The translations under genes were made by a program, and so were the position numbers. The notes below the pieces were generated by a model, which saw only the letters and a program-made list of their open reading frames with translations, was not told the DNA's origin and did not search any database. From an uncultured Methanoregula sp. (GTDB lineage Archaea; Halobacteriota; Methanomicrobia; Methanomicrobiales; Methanospirillaceae), in assembly GCF_963677065.1 (NCBI RefSeq), contig NZ_OY781872.1, positions 1,855,419 to 1,919,418 on the forward strand: a stretch of DNA of 64,000 bases. Reading direction: 5' to 3'. Every line of letters starts with the position of its first letter. Within the stretch, counting starts at the first letter, position 1. Below are positions 1 through 11,154 of this stretch, piece after piece.

Positions 1-718
1 CGCGGGAGCTTTCAAGTTCCTGGAGGGCGGATTTCTGCTCTTCAACCTCCCGGTTCCCGGCATCTTCCTTGAGCCCGGCAAGTTCCTTGTCTATGGCCTC
101 GATCCGGGCAGAAAGATCAGAGATCCTTCTGTCCGTTCTCGTATCCTTGTCAACCGACCGGGCAAGATCCTCGTTCATGGCAACGAGGGATGCATGGAGG
201 GACCGGACTGCACTGCTCACAGCCCGCGCGTTCCGGTACGTGGATAAGGCCTGGGTGAGCGCATTGATCTCGCGGCCCATGGTATCGATGCCGGTCTTTA
301 CGGTCTTCATCTCTTCAGGAAATACCATCTGGAGATACCGGCCCTGGCCCCGCATGCTGTTTATGCAGCCTTTGACACATTCCACTGCGGCAAGGTAGAA
401 CTCTTCGCGGTCATCCGGCAGTTCCTTTGCAAGGGACGAATTCATGGCCTTAACAAAAAGGGGCAGGGAATTTTTGGCAATGCTCTTTATCTTCGGGTGG
501 AGGACCGGGTCGTCCTCTGCATCGGCAATGTTGTTCACCATGAGCTGGAGCTGGGCAGCGGCATTCCTGATATTCCGGACCGGCTCCTCGGTTGCGGAAT
601 TGAGGATCTCCAGGGATTTCTTCTCGTATTCATCAAGCCATGCCGGGATTATGTCAAATGCGATATCCCGCATCTCCGGCTCTTTCTTTCCCATGATATT
701 TTTTAAAAAATCGAACAT
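1..718 (-). CDS. Uncharacterised helical/coiled-coil protein (C-terminus beyond left edge)
   Basis: I read this frame from the complement: an ATG at 718-716 opens 239 codons with no stop before the window edge, so the C-terminus is missing. A purine-rich stretch (GGGACAGGGAAA) lies just upstream. The visible protein is soluble and mostly helical. The first 60 residues are acidic, and from about residue 150 the sequence becomes a heptad-like charged helix (RISDLSARIEAIDKELAGLK), typical of a coiled coil. It starts 15 bases after nadM on the same strand and is probably the third gene of the larB-nadM transcript. I do not recognise the family. High GC and codon use match the neighbours. A cytoskeletal, scaffold or nucleoid role is possible, but nothing here decides it. 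Confidence 0.75.
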   Translation of the reverse strand, partial: MFDFLKNIMGKKEPEMRDIAFDIIPAWLDEYEKKSLEILNSATEEPVRNIRNAAAQLQLMVNNIADAEDDPVLHPKIKSIAKNSLPLFVKAMNSSLAKELPDDREEFYLAAVECVKGCINSMRGQGRYLQMVFPEEMKTVKTGIDTMGREINALTQALSTYRNARAVSSAVRSLHASLVAMNEDLARSVDKDTRTDRRISDLSARIEAIDKELAGLKEDAGNREVEEQKSALQELESSR

Positions 719-733
719 GTAATTTCCCTGTCC

Positions 734-2016
<1,283 letters not shown>

Positions 2017-2067
2017 GGTTGTAATAATACAGATATGGACCGGCGTATAATAAGATAGTTCATTGAA

Positions 2068-2388
2068 ATGTCGTATCTCGTCTTTGTCGCCATATTCGGC
2101 GCGGCTGCAACCATCTTCCTCTGGCTGCGCGATGCCCGGATTTTCTTCCGGACCGGCCTCCCTGGCTACCGGAAAGCTGCGTACTGGGGCGTCCTCTACG
2201 GGGCCCTTGCCGGTCTCGGTCTCCAGATCACCTGGCATGCGCCCGATTACGAGATCCTGGGCCTCGGCCTGATCCTCGCCGGCATCTACCTGATCACCAA
2301 CCAGAAGAAGGAGAAGATCTGGACAAATGAAGGAACCTTTCAGCGGTTCCTCGGCAGCGTGCCGATAAAAAAGTCGAACAAGAGATAA
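2068..2388 (+). CDS. Small three-helix membrane protein of unknown function
   Basis: A 106-aa protein transcribed divergently from larB. Three hydrophobic segments are visible, near residues 3-19, 38-55 and 61-77. A basic soluble tail of about 28 residues follows (NQKKEKIW to KKSNKR). The basic tail and the arginines between helices 1 and 2 suggest a cytoplasmic C-terminus. No catalytic motif or known family is recognised. It lies 37 bases before hisS, so it may be the first gene of the hisS-top6B-top6A transcript. Composition matches the GC-rich flank, and the frame avoids stops in the way a real gene does. Function is unknown. Confidence 0.7.
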   Translation: MSYLVFVAIFGAAATIFLWLRDARIFFRTGLPGYRKAAYWGVLYGALAGLGLQITWHAPDYEILGLGLILAGIYLITNQKKEKIWTNEGTFQRFLGSVPIKKSNKR

Positions 2389-2425
2389 CGGGATACAGCA
2401 CAACAGGATTAAGGGATTTTTCACC

Positions 2426-3661
2426 ATGCTCCAGAAACCACGGGGAACACGGGACTTTTTACCGGATGAGATGGAAGCGCGCCGCGCTGTGGAGTGGCGC
2501 CTGCGGGAAGTTGCGCGCCGGTGGGGTTACCGCGAGGTCTGCACGCCGGAGTTCGAGGATCTCGAACTCTTCACCATGCGCTCGGGCGAAGGGATCATCG
2601 ACGAGATGTACGTCTTCGAGGACAAGGGCGGGAGAAAGCTCGCGCTCCGGCCCGAGATCACGGCAGCCGTTATCCGGATGTACGTCAACGAGGCAAAAGT
2701 GGCCCCCAAGCCCCTGCGCTGGTGCTACTATGCCGACTGCTTCCGGTACGAGAGGCCCCAGAAAGGCCGGTACCGCCAGTTCTGGCAGTTCGGGGTGGAA
2801 CTGATAGGCGCGGACACGGCCGCTGCCGATGCCGAGACGATCATGCTCGCATCCGAGATGCTGAACGCAACCGGCGTCCGGTACGAGCTCAAAGTCGGGC
2901 ACCTTTCGCTCATGAGAAATCTTGTCCGGGACCTTGAACCCGTAATGCAGCGCAAGGTGCGGGCTCACCTGGACAAGAAGGATTTCGACGGCCTGAACGC
3001 AACGCTCGAATCCCTGAACAAGACCGAGCTTGCCTCCTCCTTAACCGCGCTCGTTGCAACGCGAAACCTTGCCGAGGCATTCGAGATCGCGGGAACGATC
3101 CCCGAGAAGGAGCGCATTGAGCAGACCGTGAGCTCGCTCGATGCAGCCGGTGTCAAGTATTCCCTGAACTTCGGCATTGCCCGGGGGCTCGATTATTACA
3201 CCGGCATCGTATTCGAGGGATTTGCTGACAACCTCGGGGCCGAGAACCAGATCCTGGGCGGCGGGGCGTACTGCCTTTCCCAGCTCTTCGGCGGCGACGA
3301 TGTGGCCTCCTGCGGGTTTGCGGTCGGGTTCGACCGGGTGATGGTCTCCCTTGGCGAGACTGCGCAGAAACAGAAAGACACCGTGGTCGGTCTTGTCTGC
3401 ACGAACGAAGGCCGGGCCCGGGCCCTTGTTGTTGGCCGGGCTTTCCGCGAGGCCGGGATCCGGACCGAGATGGATCTCATGGAGCGGGGTCTCGGCGCCC
3501 AGCTGGCCCATGCTGCCAAGTCTGCAAATTTCGCAGTCGTTGTCGGGAAGCGGGAAGCCGAGACGGGAGACGTGACCCTGAAAAACCTCGAAACCGGGGA
3601 GCAGAAGACGGTCGGACTCGAAGCAGCCATTGCCGAGGTGCGTGCCCATGGTGCTCGCTGA
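2426..3661 (+). CDS. hisS: Histidine--tRNA ligase
   Basis: Class II aminoacyl-tRNA synthetase that charges tRNA-His. The 411-aa protein has the expected layout: motif 1 region near residues 60-90, motif 2 FRYERPQKGR at 106-115, histidine-binding ARGLDYYTG at 252-260, motif 3 GFAVGFDRV at 297-305, and a C-terminal anticodon-binding domain from about 318. The opening MLQKPRGTRDF is typical. The protein is on the short side, as in many archaeal HisRS. Its last 14 bases overlap top6B, whose Shine-Dalgarno sequence lies inside the hisS coding region, so translation is probably coupled. An HisZ-type paralogue is unlikely because the tRNA-binding domain is complete. Confidence 0.96.
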   Translation: MLQKPRGTRDFLPDEMEARRAVEWRLREVARRWGYREVCTPEFEDLELFTMRSGEGIIDEMYVFEDKGGRKLALRPEITAAVIRMYVNEAKVAPKPLRWCYYADCFRYERPQKGRYRQFWQFGVELIGADTAAADAETIMLASEMLNATGVRYELKVGHLSLMRNLVRDLEPVMQRKVRAHLDKKDFDGLNATLESLNKTELASSLTALVATRNLAEAFEIAGTIPEKERIEQTVSSLDAAGVKYSLNFGIARGLDYYTGIVFEGFADNLGAENQILGGGAYCLSQLFGGDDVASCGFAVGFDRVMVSLGETAQKQKDTVVGLVCTNEGRARALVVGRAFREAGIRTEMDLMERGLGAQLAHAAKSANFAVVVGKREAETGDVTLKNLETGEQKTVGLEAAIAEVRAHGAR

Positions 3662-5450
3662 GGAGCTGGCAAAACAGCAGCGCAGCATCAGTGTAGCCGA
3701 ATTTTTCGAGAAGAACAAGCACCTGCTCGGCTTTGACTCGCCCACGCGCGGGGTCATCACCACGATCAAGGAGGCGGTCGACAATGCGCTCGATGCCTGC
3801 GAGGAAGCGCAGGTCCTCCCGGACATTTTTATCAGCATAAAAAAGACCGGCACCGACGTCTTCCGGATCATTGTCGAGGACAATGGCCCGGGCATCGTGC
3901 CGGCCCAGATTCCCTTTGTTTTCGGCAAACTCCTGTATGGTTCCCGGTTCCACCAGATCCGGCAGACCCGGGGCCAGCAGGGTATCGGCATCTCGGCAGC
4001 GGTGCTCTATGCGCAGCTGACAAGTGGACTCCCGACAGTCGTCATCTCCCGGACCGGTCACAAGGAGCAGGCACACCGGTTCGAGATCCAGATCAGGATC
4101 GAGACAAACGAGCCCGACATTCTCAAAAGCGAGGAGATTGAATGGGACCGGATCCACGGCACCCGCGTCCAGATCGAGTTCAAGAGCACGATGGCGGCGC
4201 GGAAGAAGCTCATCGAGTACCTCCGCTATACTTCTGTCGTCAACCCCCATGCCCGGTTCCGGGTGGAGCTGGACGACGAGGCGTTCACTTTTGAGCGGGT
4301 GAGCCAGGAAATTATTGCCTGCCCGGTCGCCATCCAGCCCCATCCCCACGGGATCGAGTTCGGGCAGCTCAAGCGGATGGCCGCAGCAAGCAATGAGAAG
4401 TTACTCGACTTCATGGTCAACGGGTTCAGCCGGGTGGGCAAGAAGTCCGCTCAGGATATGTGCGACCGGGCCGGCCTCAAGGGCACGGTGAAGGCGAATG
4501 GTCTCGATTCAGACCAGCTCAAGAACCTCCTTGCTGCCATGCAGGCAATAGCCGTTCCTGCCCCTCCCTCATCCCAGTGTCTCTCCCCGATTGGCGAGGA
4601 ACTGATCCGGCGCGGTCTTGACAAGGAGTTCCAGATGGATTTTGTCGCAGCCCGCACCCGGCCGAGTTCCGTCTTCTCGGGCCACTCGTTCATGGTCGAG
4701 GCGGCGATCGGCTACGGGGGAAAACTCCCTTCGGAGGGTAACGCTATCATCCTCCGGTTCGCAAACCGCGTCCCGCTCATGTACCAGCAGGGCGCCTGTG
4801 CGATCACGGAATGCATCTCGCGCGTGAACTGGAAGTCCTACAATATCTCGCAACAGGGGCTCCCGACCGGCCCGATACTGATCCTTGTCCACGTGGCCTC
4901 GACCAACGTCCCGTTCACGAGCGAGAGCAAGGACGCGATAGCAAGCATTCCTGAGATAGAAAAAGAGATCGTGCTCGCGCTCCAGGATCTCGGCCGCGAT
5001 CTCAAGCTCTTCGTCTCCCGCAGGGACAAGGGCAAACTTGCCGAGGACCGGGCCCGGGCGGTCTGTGCCATCATCCCGGAGATTGCAGAGAAGGTCTCCG
5101 AGATCGTAGAAAAACCCCTGGTCGACACCTCGCCCATTGAAGGAAAGCTGATGAGGAAACTCATTGTCAAGAAAGCCACCCGGGACGGGAAGGTGACGAT
5201 CGAGCTTGCCAACTACAGCGGGTTCGATGGCGAGATAACGGTCTACGATATCTCGGCGGACAATGCAGCCGACGCAGTCCCGAAAACGGATTTCGTGAGC
5301 GAGATGGACGGGCAGTTCACGAAAGTCTGGAAGATCACTGTCCCCCCAAAAGAGGTCTCGCGCATCATCTACACCGGTAAAGGCGGGGGCATTCTTGAAA
5401 TACGGGGCATAGACGACAACAAGAAGATGGTGGTGGATCTGGATGTCTAG
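3648..5450 (+). CDS. top6B: DNA topoisomerase VI subunit B (ATPase)
   Basis: ATP-binding subunit of the A2B2 type IIB topoisomerase that relaxes and decatenates DNA. The GHKL fold is clear: the N box [10 protein letters not shown] at residues 42-51, G1 EDNGPG at 77-82 and G2 RGQQGIG at 108-114. The middle helix-2-turn-helix region and the transducer domain follow. A start at 3630 is possible, but the ATG at 3648 has GAGGTG seven bases upstream and gives the canonical opening [11 protein letters not shown]; length is then 600 aa. It overlaps hisS by 14 bases and top6A by 8. No intein or frameshift is seen. Confidence 0.96.
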   Translation: MVLAEELAKQQRSISVAEFFEKNKHLLGFDSPTRGVITTIKEAVDNALDACEEAQVLPDIFISIKKTGTDVFRIIVEDNGPGIVPAQIPFVFGKLLYGSRFHQIRQTRGQQGIGISAAVLYAQLTSGLPTVVISRTGHKEQAHRFEIQIRIETNEPDILKSEEIEWDRIHGTRVQIEFKSTMAARKKLIEYLRYTSVVNPHARFRVELDDEAFTFERVSQEIIACPVAIQPHPHGIEFGQLKRMAAASNEKLLDFMVNGFSRVGKKSAQDMCDRAGLKGTVKANGLDSDQLKNLLAAMQAIAVPAPPSSQCLSPIGEELIRRGLDKEFQMDFVAARTRPSSVFSGHSFMVEAAIGYGGKLPSEGNAIILRFANRVPLMYQQGACAITECISRVNWKSYNISQQGLPTGPILILVHVASTNVPFTSESKDAIASIPEIEKEIVLALQDLGRDLKLFVSRRDKGKLAEDRARAVCAIIPEIAEKVSEIVEKPLVDTSPIEGKLMRKLIVKKATRDGKVTIELANYSGFDGEITVYDISADNAADAVPKTDFVSEMDGQFTKVWKITVPPKEVSRIIYTGKGGGILEIRGIDDNKKMVVDLDV

Positions 5451-6531
5451 GGAAGAACTGGAAAAGAAGGCGATGGTCTCGCTCCTGAAGATCGCCAGTG
5501 CATGGTACGACCAGATGAAGTCCGGCGAGATCCCCTCCATCTCCCTGCCCTCGCGGACGAAATACAATATCGAATACGATGATTCGAGCGAGGTCTGGAA
5601 GTACGGCGACAAGGAGAGTATGCGGACTGCGGCGTCAGCGAAGAGCGCCACCCATCTCCTGAAGATGGCTTACGTCATCGGGTTCATCAAGCAGCAGCTG
5701 AGAGAGAACCGCTCGTCAACGCTGAGAGAAATGTACTATATCTCGGAGGGCTGGAAGCGGGCGAAGTTCGGGGCGCAGGATGAGAGCAACTTCTTAATCG
5801 AGGACCTCGAGATCCTCTCGGACGTGCCGCGCGAGGGCTTCCACCTCCATCCCGAGGAGAACGGGGCCTCCATCTACGGGCCTATGCGGATCCGGGAGGA
5901 GACCCGGCGCGGGATGAAGACCCTGCACTGCCAGGACGATGTCGGGCAGGCGGGATATACGATCCCGAACAATGTCGAGAATATCGAGTTCGTGGATCAC
6001 GATGCCAAGTTCGTCATCGCGATTGAAACTGGTGGTATGTACGACCGGCTGATCGAGAACGGGTTTGACGAGGAGCACAACGCGATCCTCGTCCATCTCA
6101 AAGGCCAGCCGGCGCGTTCCACCCGAAGGATGCTCAACCGGATGAGCACAACCTGGAACCTCCCGATCCTGGTCTTCACGGATGGCGACCCGTGGTCTTA
6201 CCGTATCTATGGATCGGTGGCTTACGGGGCTATCAAGAGCGCCCACATGTCCGAGCTGCTCGCAACTCCCCGGGCCCAGTTCCTCGGCCTGCAGCCCAGC
6301 GATATCCGGGATTACAACCTGCCCTCCGACACGCTGACCGATAAGGATGTCGAGGCCCTGAAATCCGAACTGACGGATCCCCGGTTTGCCACGGATTACT
6401 GGAGAAAACAGATCAACCTGCAGATCGAGATGAACCTAAAGTCGGAACAGCAGGCGTTTGCGGCCCGGGGGCTGGATTTCGTTACGAAGAAGTATCTGCC
6501 GGCGCGGCTCTCCGAGATGGGGATAATCTGA
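5443..6531 (+). CDS. top6A: DNA topoisomerase VI subunit A (Spo11-like)
   Basis: Catalytic subunit that makes the double-strand break through a tyrosyl-DNA bond; homologous to meiotic Spo11. The catalytic tyrosine is in [10 protein letters not shown], residues 95-104 (Y98 or Y99). The Toprim metal site shows Glu195 in [10 protein letters not shown] and the acidic pair in TDGDP at 246-250. The 362-aa length is standard. It overlaps top6B by eight bases, so the subunits are made together. This is the last gene of the GC-rich left block; downstream of its stop, composition drops sharply and the glycan island begins. Confidence 0.96.
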   Translation: MSREELEKKAMVSLLKIASAWYDQMKSGEIPSISLPSRTKYNIEYDDSSEVWKYGDKESMRTAASAKSATHLLKMAYVIGFIKQQLRENRSSTLREMYYISEGWKRAKFGAQDESNFLIEDLEILSDVPREGFHLHPEENGASIYGPMRIREETRRGMKTLHCQDDVGQAGYTIPNNVENIEFVDHDAKFVIAIETGGMYDRLIENGFDEEHNAILVHLKGQPARSTRRMLNRMSTTWNLPILVFTDGDPWSYRIYGSVAYGAIKSAHMSELLATPRAQFLGLQPSDIRDYNLPSDTLTDKDVEALKSELTDPRFATDYWRKQINLQIEMNLKSEQQAFAARGLDFVTKKYLPARLSEMGII

Positions 6532-6620
6532 ACATTTCAGAATCTGTTTTTTATCACTATCTCCGCTATACAAAAACCCACAAAGTTTTCATAGCCCTGT
6601 AACCCATGGTGAGGTGAACA

Positions 6621-7724
6621 ATGAGACTCTGTTTTCTGGCGGATATACGCTCTATTCATACCAAACGATGGATAGAATTTTTTGCTCCATCACATGAAAT
6701 TCACTTAATCACCTTAAATTTCACCCCGTCTGAAATGGGAAATGTTTCAACCGAGGATTATACAAATCTTGGTGTAAGGATCCATATTCTCCCAAAATCA
6801 TTCCCCTCGATTCTCTTCAACTCCCTGCGGGTGAAAAAACTCATCAGAACAATCCAACCGGATCTTCTTCACGCCCATTTCGTCACCCATTACGGGTATT
6901 GGGGTGCACGAAGTGGCTTTCACCCCTTTGTAGTATCCGGCTGGGGCGATGATGTACTCATCCACCCCAAAAAGACCGTGCTTTCATACCTTGTCAGTCT
7001 CGCACTTCGATCTGCAGACCGGATTACCTGTGATGGGGAAAATTCGTTTGAAGCCATACAAAAACTAGGTATTCCCCGGGAAAAAATACTGCTCATCACC
7101 CATGGAGTTGATACGAAAAAATTTTCACCGGGTCTCCGTAATCCGGCACTTTTTTTGAATATATTCAAAAATTCCTGGCCGGTGGTGACCTGCATACGGG
7201 GGTTCAATCCGATTTACGATCCTGAAACGATCATCCGGGCAATTCCCCATGTACTTAAGGATGCCCCGGAAGTCAATTTCCTGATTGGGGGGAAAGGGTA
7301 TGAAGAAGAGAGGATGCGGGCCCTGTCTGACAAACTCGGCATAGGGCAATTTATTCAGTTCTGTGGCTGGATACCTCATGAGAATCTTCCCCCATACCTG
7401 GCATCCTCTGATATATACGTATCAGCATCTCTTTCCGATGGAGGTGTTGCAGTCAGTTCCTTTGAAGCTATGGCAAGCGGGCTTCCCGTAGTTGTTACTG
7501 ATATTGGAGATAACCGGTTATGGATTAAAGATAATGAAAATGGCTTCATCGTACCTGTCAGGCAACCCGAACTATTAGCAGAAAGGATTGTTCGTCTTGT
7601 GCGCAATCCCGATCTACGGAAGGCCTGCGGGCAGGTAAACCGGGGTCTTGTTGAAGAAAAACAGGATTACTATAAAGAAATGGAAAAAGTACATGTATTA
7701 TACACAGATCTGGTGAAGAGGTAA
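6621..7724 (+). CDS. Glycosyltransferase family 4 protein
   Basis: A 367-aa GT-B glycosyltransferase, probably adding a hexose from a nucleotide donor to a lipid-linked or surface glycan at the inner membrane face. The N-terminal acceptor domain has the loop RPDLLHAHFVTHYGYWGAR and the turn GWGDDVL. The C-terminal donor domain has the GT4 signature around residues 274-290 (SDGGVAVSSFEAMASGLP), including the Glu of the EX7E-type motif. The start is supported by GGTGAGG ending six bases before the ATG. It is the first gene of the island and lies three bases before the epimerase at 7728. Sugar specificity is not predictable. Confidence 0.88.
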   Translation: MRLCFLADIRSIHTKRWIEFFAPSHEIHLITLNFTPSEMGNVSTEDYTNLGVRIHILPKSFPSILFNSLRVKKLIRTIQPDLLHAHFVTHYGYWGARSGFHPFVVSGWGDDVLIHPKKTVLSYLVSLALRSADRITCDGENSFEAIQKLGIPREKILLITHGVDTKKFSPGLRNPALFLNIFKNSWPVVTCIRGFNPIYDPETIIRAIPHVLKDAPEVNFLIGGKGYEEERMRALSDKLGIGQFIQFCGWIPHENLPPYLASSDIYVSASLSDGGVAVSSFEAMASGLPVVVTDIGDNRLWIKDNENGFIVPVRQPELLAERIVRLVRNPDLRKACGQVNRGLVEEKQDYYKEMEKVHVLYTDLVKR

Positions 7725-7727
7725 AGG

Positions 7728-8684
7728 ATGAAAATTTTAATTACCGGTGGAGCAGGTTTTGTTGGATCGCACCTGTGCGAGAAATATACCAAAAATGGTG
7801 ATACGGTCTTATGTCTTGATAATTTCATGAACGGGAATCTGATGAATATCCGGCACCTGCTCAATCACCGGAATTTCAAATTAATTCAGGGTGATATCCA
7901 GGATTATGATCTGCTGGAGAAGCTCATGCGGGATGTCGATGCGGTCTTCCACCTTGCTGCCCAGATTCATGTTGACCGTTCAATAATAGAACCAAAACTC
8001 ACGTACGATATCAACGTCCTCGGAACCCAGAACATCCTCGAGGTTGCACGCATGTACGATGTTGAAAAAATTGTTCATGCTTCAACAAGCGAGGTGTATG
8101 GCTCTGCTGAATATGCACCTATGGATGAGAAGCACCCGCTAAACGCTCCCCATCCCTATGGTGCCAGCAAGATTGCCGCTGACCGGATGTGTTATGCCTA
8201 TATCGAGACATATGGGATGAACATCTGCATCATGCGCCCGTTCAACCTTTACGGGCCCCGGCAAAAAGACTCCGGATATGGTGGAGCCATCTCGATCTTT
8301 ACCAAACGCGTCCTCTCCAATATGCCGCCAATCATCTATGGCAGCGGGGAACAGACACGTGATTATACATATGTCGAAGATATCGTTCGGGCATACGATC
8401 TCATCCTGGCACATTCCAAGCCAATACGTGAACCGGTAAATTTTGGAACCGGTGTAGATGTAAAAATCAATGATCTTGCAACAAAGATCATAAAACTCTG
8501 CGGTAAGGATATGAAGCCTGTTCATGTAGATGGACGGCCCGGAGAAGTTGACCGGCTGATTGCTGATATCACAAAAGCGAAAAAACTCGGCTGGAAACCG
8601 AAGTTTTCCCTGGACATGGGTCTGGAAAAATTTGTTGACTGGTACCAGAATTACAAATTCGAGGAATGGGCAAAACCCCGGTAA
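7728..8684 (+). CDS. NAD-dependent nucleotide-sugar epimerase/dehydratase
   Basis: Extended short-chain dehydrogenase acting on a nucleotide-activated sugar. The dinucleotide motif GGAGFVG is at residues 7-13. A serine/threonine-rich strand ASTSEVYGS is near 118-126, and the catalytic YGASK is at 144-148. RPFNLYGPR marks the nucleotide-sugar-binding half. The 318-aa length fits UDP-glucose 4-epimerases and related 4,6-dehydratases. TSEVYG is the sequence seen in dTDP/UDP-type dehydratases, whereas classical GalE enzymes more often have SSATVYG. Substrate remains open. It follows the GT4 gene by three bases and is probably co-transcribed. Confidence 0.87.
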   Translation: MKILITGGAGFVGSHLCEKYTKNGDTVLCLDNFMNGNLMNIRHLLNHRNFKLIQGDIQDYDLLEKLMRDVDAVFHLAAQIHVDRSIIEPKLTYDINVLGTQNILEVARMYDVEKIVHASTSEVYGSAEYAPMDEKHPLNAPHPYGASKIAADRMCYAYIETYGMNICIMRPFNLYGPRQKDSGYGGAISIFTKRVLSNMPPIIYGSGEQTRDYTYVEDIVRAYDLILAHSKPIREPVNFGTGVDVKINDLATKIIKLCGKDMKPVHVDGRPGEVDRLIADITKAKKLGWKPKFSLDMGLEKFVDWYQNYKFEEWAKPR

Positions 8685-8765
8685 TTTCCGTTTTCCTGTA
8701 CACTCATCGAGGGTATGACTGGAACGTGCCGGTAAAAAGATTAATAAAACGTGGTGATTCTCTAA

Positions 8766-10022
8766 ATGAAGATTGTTTTCGTTCAACCCAATGTAGGTTT
8801 TAAGGGGGGCCATACCTGGGAAGCGCTCGGTGTCGGCTACATGGTATCCTATCTGAAAAACCATTTCAAAGGCCAGCTTGATCTTTCATTCTATTCAGCA
8901 TTTTACGACAGCGATGAAGTGATCGTCAACAATACGCAGGATGCCGATATTGTCGCGTTCTCCTGTACAAGCCCCCAGTATCGCCATGGACTCCGGCTTG
9001 CACGGCAGATAAAAACGGATAAGAATATCATTGTTTTCGGGGGTGTACACGCATCTGCCCTTCCGGATGATGTATTGAAAGAGCCTTGTGTTGACCTCGT
9101 TGTCAAAGGCGAAGGGGAGCAGTCCGTTCTATCGATTGTCAACTCACTTTCCCGGAAAGAAAAACTCCCAAAAAAGATAGTCACGTCAGATTTTATTGAA
9201 GATATCAATACGATTCCGTTCCCGGACCGGGTTACGATAAAAAATGAACGCAATATCCAGCAGGCGTATGCTGACAACCATAAACGAATCACTTCGGTCC
9301 TGAGCAGCCGGGGCTGCCCCTTCCGGTGCAGTTACTGTTGCAGCCCGGTTGTCTGGCAACGAAAAACCCGTTTCCGCTCCCCGGAGAATATCCTGGATGA
9401 GATTGAGGAACTCGTGCGGGATCTCCGGATCGACTTCCTCAAGTTTGCCGACGATACTTTCACGGTCAACAAAAAAAGAGTCCTGGAATTCTGCAGCCAG
9501 AAGAACGAACGGGGAATCGACATCCCCTTCGGGGCCAATGCCCATATCAATACCATTGATGAGGAAATGTTGAAGGTATTATCCGAGAGCAACTGTCAGG
9601 AACTCTGGTATGGTGTAGAGAGCGGGTCCCCGAAGATCCTCGCCGACATGCACAAGAATACAAAAATTGATAATATCAAAAATGTTTTCCGCCTGACCCA
9701 CGAGTACGGTATGAAAACCCGTGCCTATTTCCTCATCGGGATGCCCAACGAGACGATCGAGGATATCCATCTGACGGAAAAACTCTGTGACGAGATTGAG
9801 CCCGATGTTGTCGGTTTCACGCTCCTTGCCCCCTACCCGACGAACGAGTACTTTGATTATGCCACCATGAAGGACTGGGACTGGTCCACGTTCGATGAGT
9901 ATACCAATGACTGGGTGCATACAACCACCCTTTCGAACGAGCGCCTGAAAGTCGAGCAGCGGCGGCTCATCGAGAAATACCAGAACCATATCACGTTCAA
10001 GCAGAAGGGAAAGACTTCATGA
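8766..10022 (+). CDS. B12-binding-domain radical SAM protein
   Basis: A 418-aa enzyme with an N-terminal cobalamin-binding-like Rossmann domain (about 1-135, including FGGVHASALP and VVKGEGEQS) and a radical SAM domain whose cluster cysteines are C184, C188 and C191 in SRGCPFRCSYC. These proteins use a 4Fe-4S cluster and S-adenosylmethionine, often with cobalamin, for methylation or rearrangement at unactivated carbons. The N-terminal domain lacks a DxHxxG histidine, so cobalamin would bind base-off without a protein ligand, or not at all. It overlaps the following aminotransferase by four bases (ATGA), tying it to amino-sugar chemistry. The substrate is unknown; C-methylation of a sugar is one possibility. 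Confidence 0.85.
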   Translation: MKIVFVQPNVGFKGGHTWEALGVGYMVSYLKNHFKGQLDLSFYSAFYDSDEVIVNNTQDADIVAFSCTSPQYRHGLRLARQIKTDKNIIVFGGVHASALPDDVLKEPCVDLVVKGEGEQSVLSIVNSLSRKEKLPKKIVTSDFIEDINTIPFPDRVTIKNERNIQQAYADNHKRITSVLSSRGCPFRCSYCCSPVVWQRKTRFRSPENILDEIEELVRDLRIDFLKFADDTFTVNKKRVLEFCSQKNERGIDIPFGANAHINTIDEEMLKVLSESNCQELWYGVESGSPKILADMHKNTKIDNIKNVFRLTHEYGMKTRAYFLIGMPNETIEDIHLTEKLCDEIEPDVVGFTLLAPYPTNEYFDYATMKDWDWSTFDEYTNDWVHTTTLSNERLKVEQRRLIEKYQNHITFKQKGKTS

Positions 10023-11146
10023 ATGTTCCACTGTTCAAGATCTTCTGGGATGACGAGGATGTCCGGTCCGTCACCGCGGCAATCCAGAAAGGTGCATACT
10101 GGGCGATTGGCCCGATGATCGATGAGTTCGAAAAGCGGATAGCAGAATATATCGGCCAGAAATATTGTGTGACATTCAATTCCGGCACATCTGCCCTGCA
10201 TGCCCTCCTCCTTTCCTGCGGTATTTCTCCCGGCGATGAAATTATCGTCCCTTCATTCACGTTCATCTCCACGGCAAATTCTGCACTCTTTGTCAAGGCA
10301 AAACCTGTCTTTGCCGATATCGAGCGGACAACGTTCGGCCTCGACCCCGCCTCCGTTGAGGAAAAGATAACAAAGAAAACAAAGGCGATCATCCCTGTCC
10401 ACTATGGAGGATGTCCCTGCAGGATCCAGGAGCTCCGCGAGATCGCCGATGATCACAACCTCCTCCTCATTGAGGACGCTGCCGAATCCATGGGTGCAAT
10501 GCTTGGCGGGAAGATGGTGGGAACGTTTGGCGATGCCTCCATGTTCAGCTTCTGCCAGAACAAGATCATCGCAACCGGCGAAGGCGGGGCGATCACTACA
10601 GACTCCGCAGAGATCTTTGAGAAACTCAAACTGATGCGCTCGCACGGGCGTGAGGACTGTGCCAATTACTTTGCTACGTCCGATTACCTGGAATACGTCT
10701 CCCTTGGCTACAATTTCAGGATGTCGGAGATCACCGCAGCCTTGGGTGTTGCGCAGATAAAGAAGATCGACCGGCTCATCTCCATGCGGCAGAAGAACGC
10801 CCGGCACTATGCTGCAAGACTCAAGCATGTGCCATACATCCGGGTGCCTGAATTTCCCCCGGAGTACTCCAGCGTGTACCAGCTCTACACGGTCCTCATC
10901 AACGGGGGCCGGGCACAGCGCGACGGACTCATCGCACAGCTCGGGCAGAATCATGTGTCGTCGAAGGTGTACTTCTACCCGGTTCACCTGACCCGATTCT
11001 ATCGGGAAACATTCGGCTGTTCACCAGGTATGCTGCCGGTAACGGAGGAGGTCTCGGATTCCGCAATAACCCTGCCGATGTATCCCTCCCTGACAACCGA
11101 AGAGATGGATTATGTGGCCGGTGTCCTGGCCCGGTGCACCCTTTAA
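10019..11146 (+). CDS. DegT/DnrJ/EryC1/StrS-family sugar aminotransferase
   Basis: PLP-dependent transaminase that converts a keto-sugar nucleotide to an amino sugar. The 375-aa protein shows the family pattern: NSGTSALHALL at about 54-64, IIVPSFTFIST at 75-85, the PLP-ring contact IEDAAESMGA at 151-160, and the Schiff-base lysine K182 in FSFCQNKIIATGEGG. The C-terminal region includes the acceptor-binding YNFRMSEI loop. It is translationally coupled to the radical SAM gene upstream. No dehydratase that would supply its keto substrate is certain; the epimerase-type protein at 7728 is the nearest candidate. Confidence 0.9.
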   Translation: MNVPLFKIFWDDEDVRSVTAAIQKGAYWAIGPMIDEFEKRIAEYIGQKYCVTFNSGTSALHALLLSCGISPGDEIIVPSFTFISTANSALFVKAKPVFADIERTTFGLDPASVEEKITKKTKAIIPVHYGGCPCRIQELREIADDHNLLLIEDAAESMGAMLGGKMVGTFGDASMFSFCQNKIIATGEGGAITTDSAEIFEKLKLMRSHGREDCANYFATSDYLEYVSLGYNFRMSEITAALGVAQIKKIDRLISMRQKNARHYAARLKHVPYIRVPEFPPEYSSVYQLYTVLINGGRAQRDGLIAQLGQNHVSSKVYFYPVHLTRFYRETFGCSPGMLPVTEEVSDSAITLPMYPSLTTEEMDYVAGVLARCTL

Positions 11147-11154
11147 CGATTTTT

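Noticed and set aside
2017..2427. 137-residue N-terminal extension of LarB on the minus strand
   Set aside because: It lies opposite the small membrane protein gene, has no family similarity, and LarB has normal length from 2016.
4569..5651. Long minus-strand open frame opposite top6B/top6A
   Set aside because: Shadow of high-GC coding sequence; the plus-strand proteins are unmistakable.
6532..6620. Search for a copy of the tRNA-Thr 3' end as a left attachment site
   Set aside because: No matching stretch was seen here or near the island start, and no integrase gene is present.
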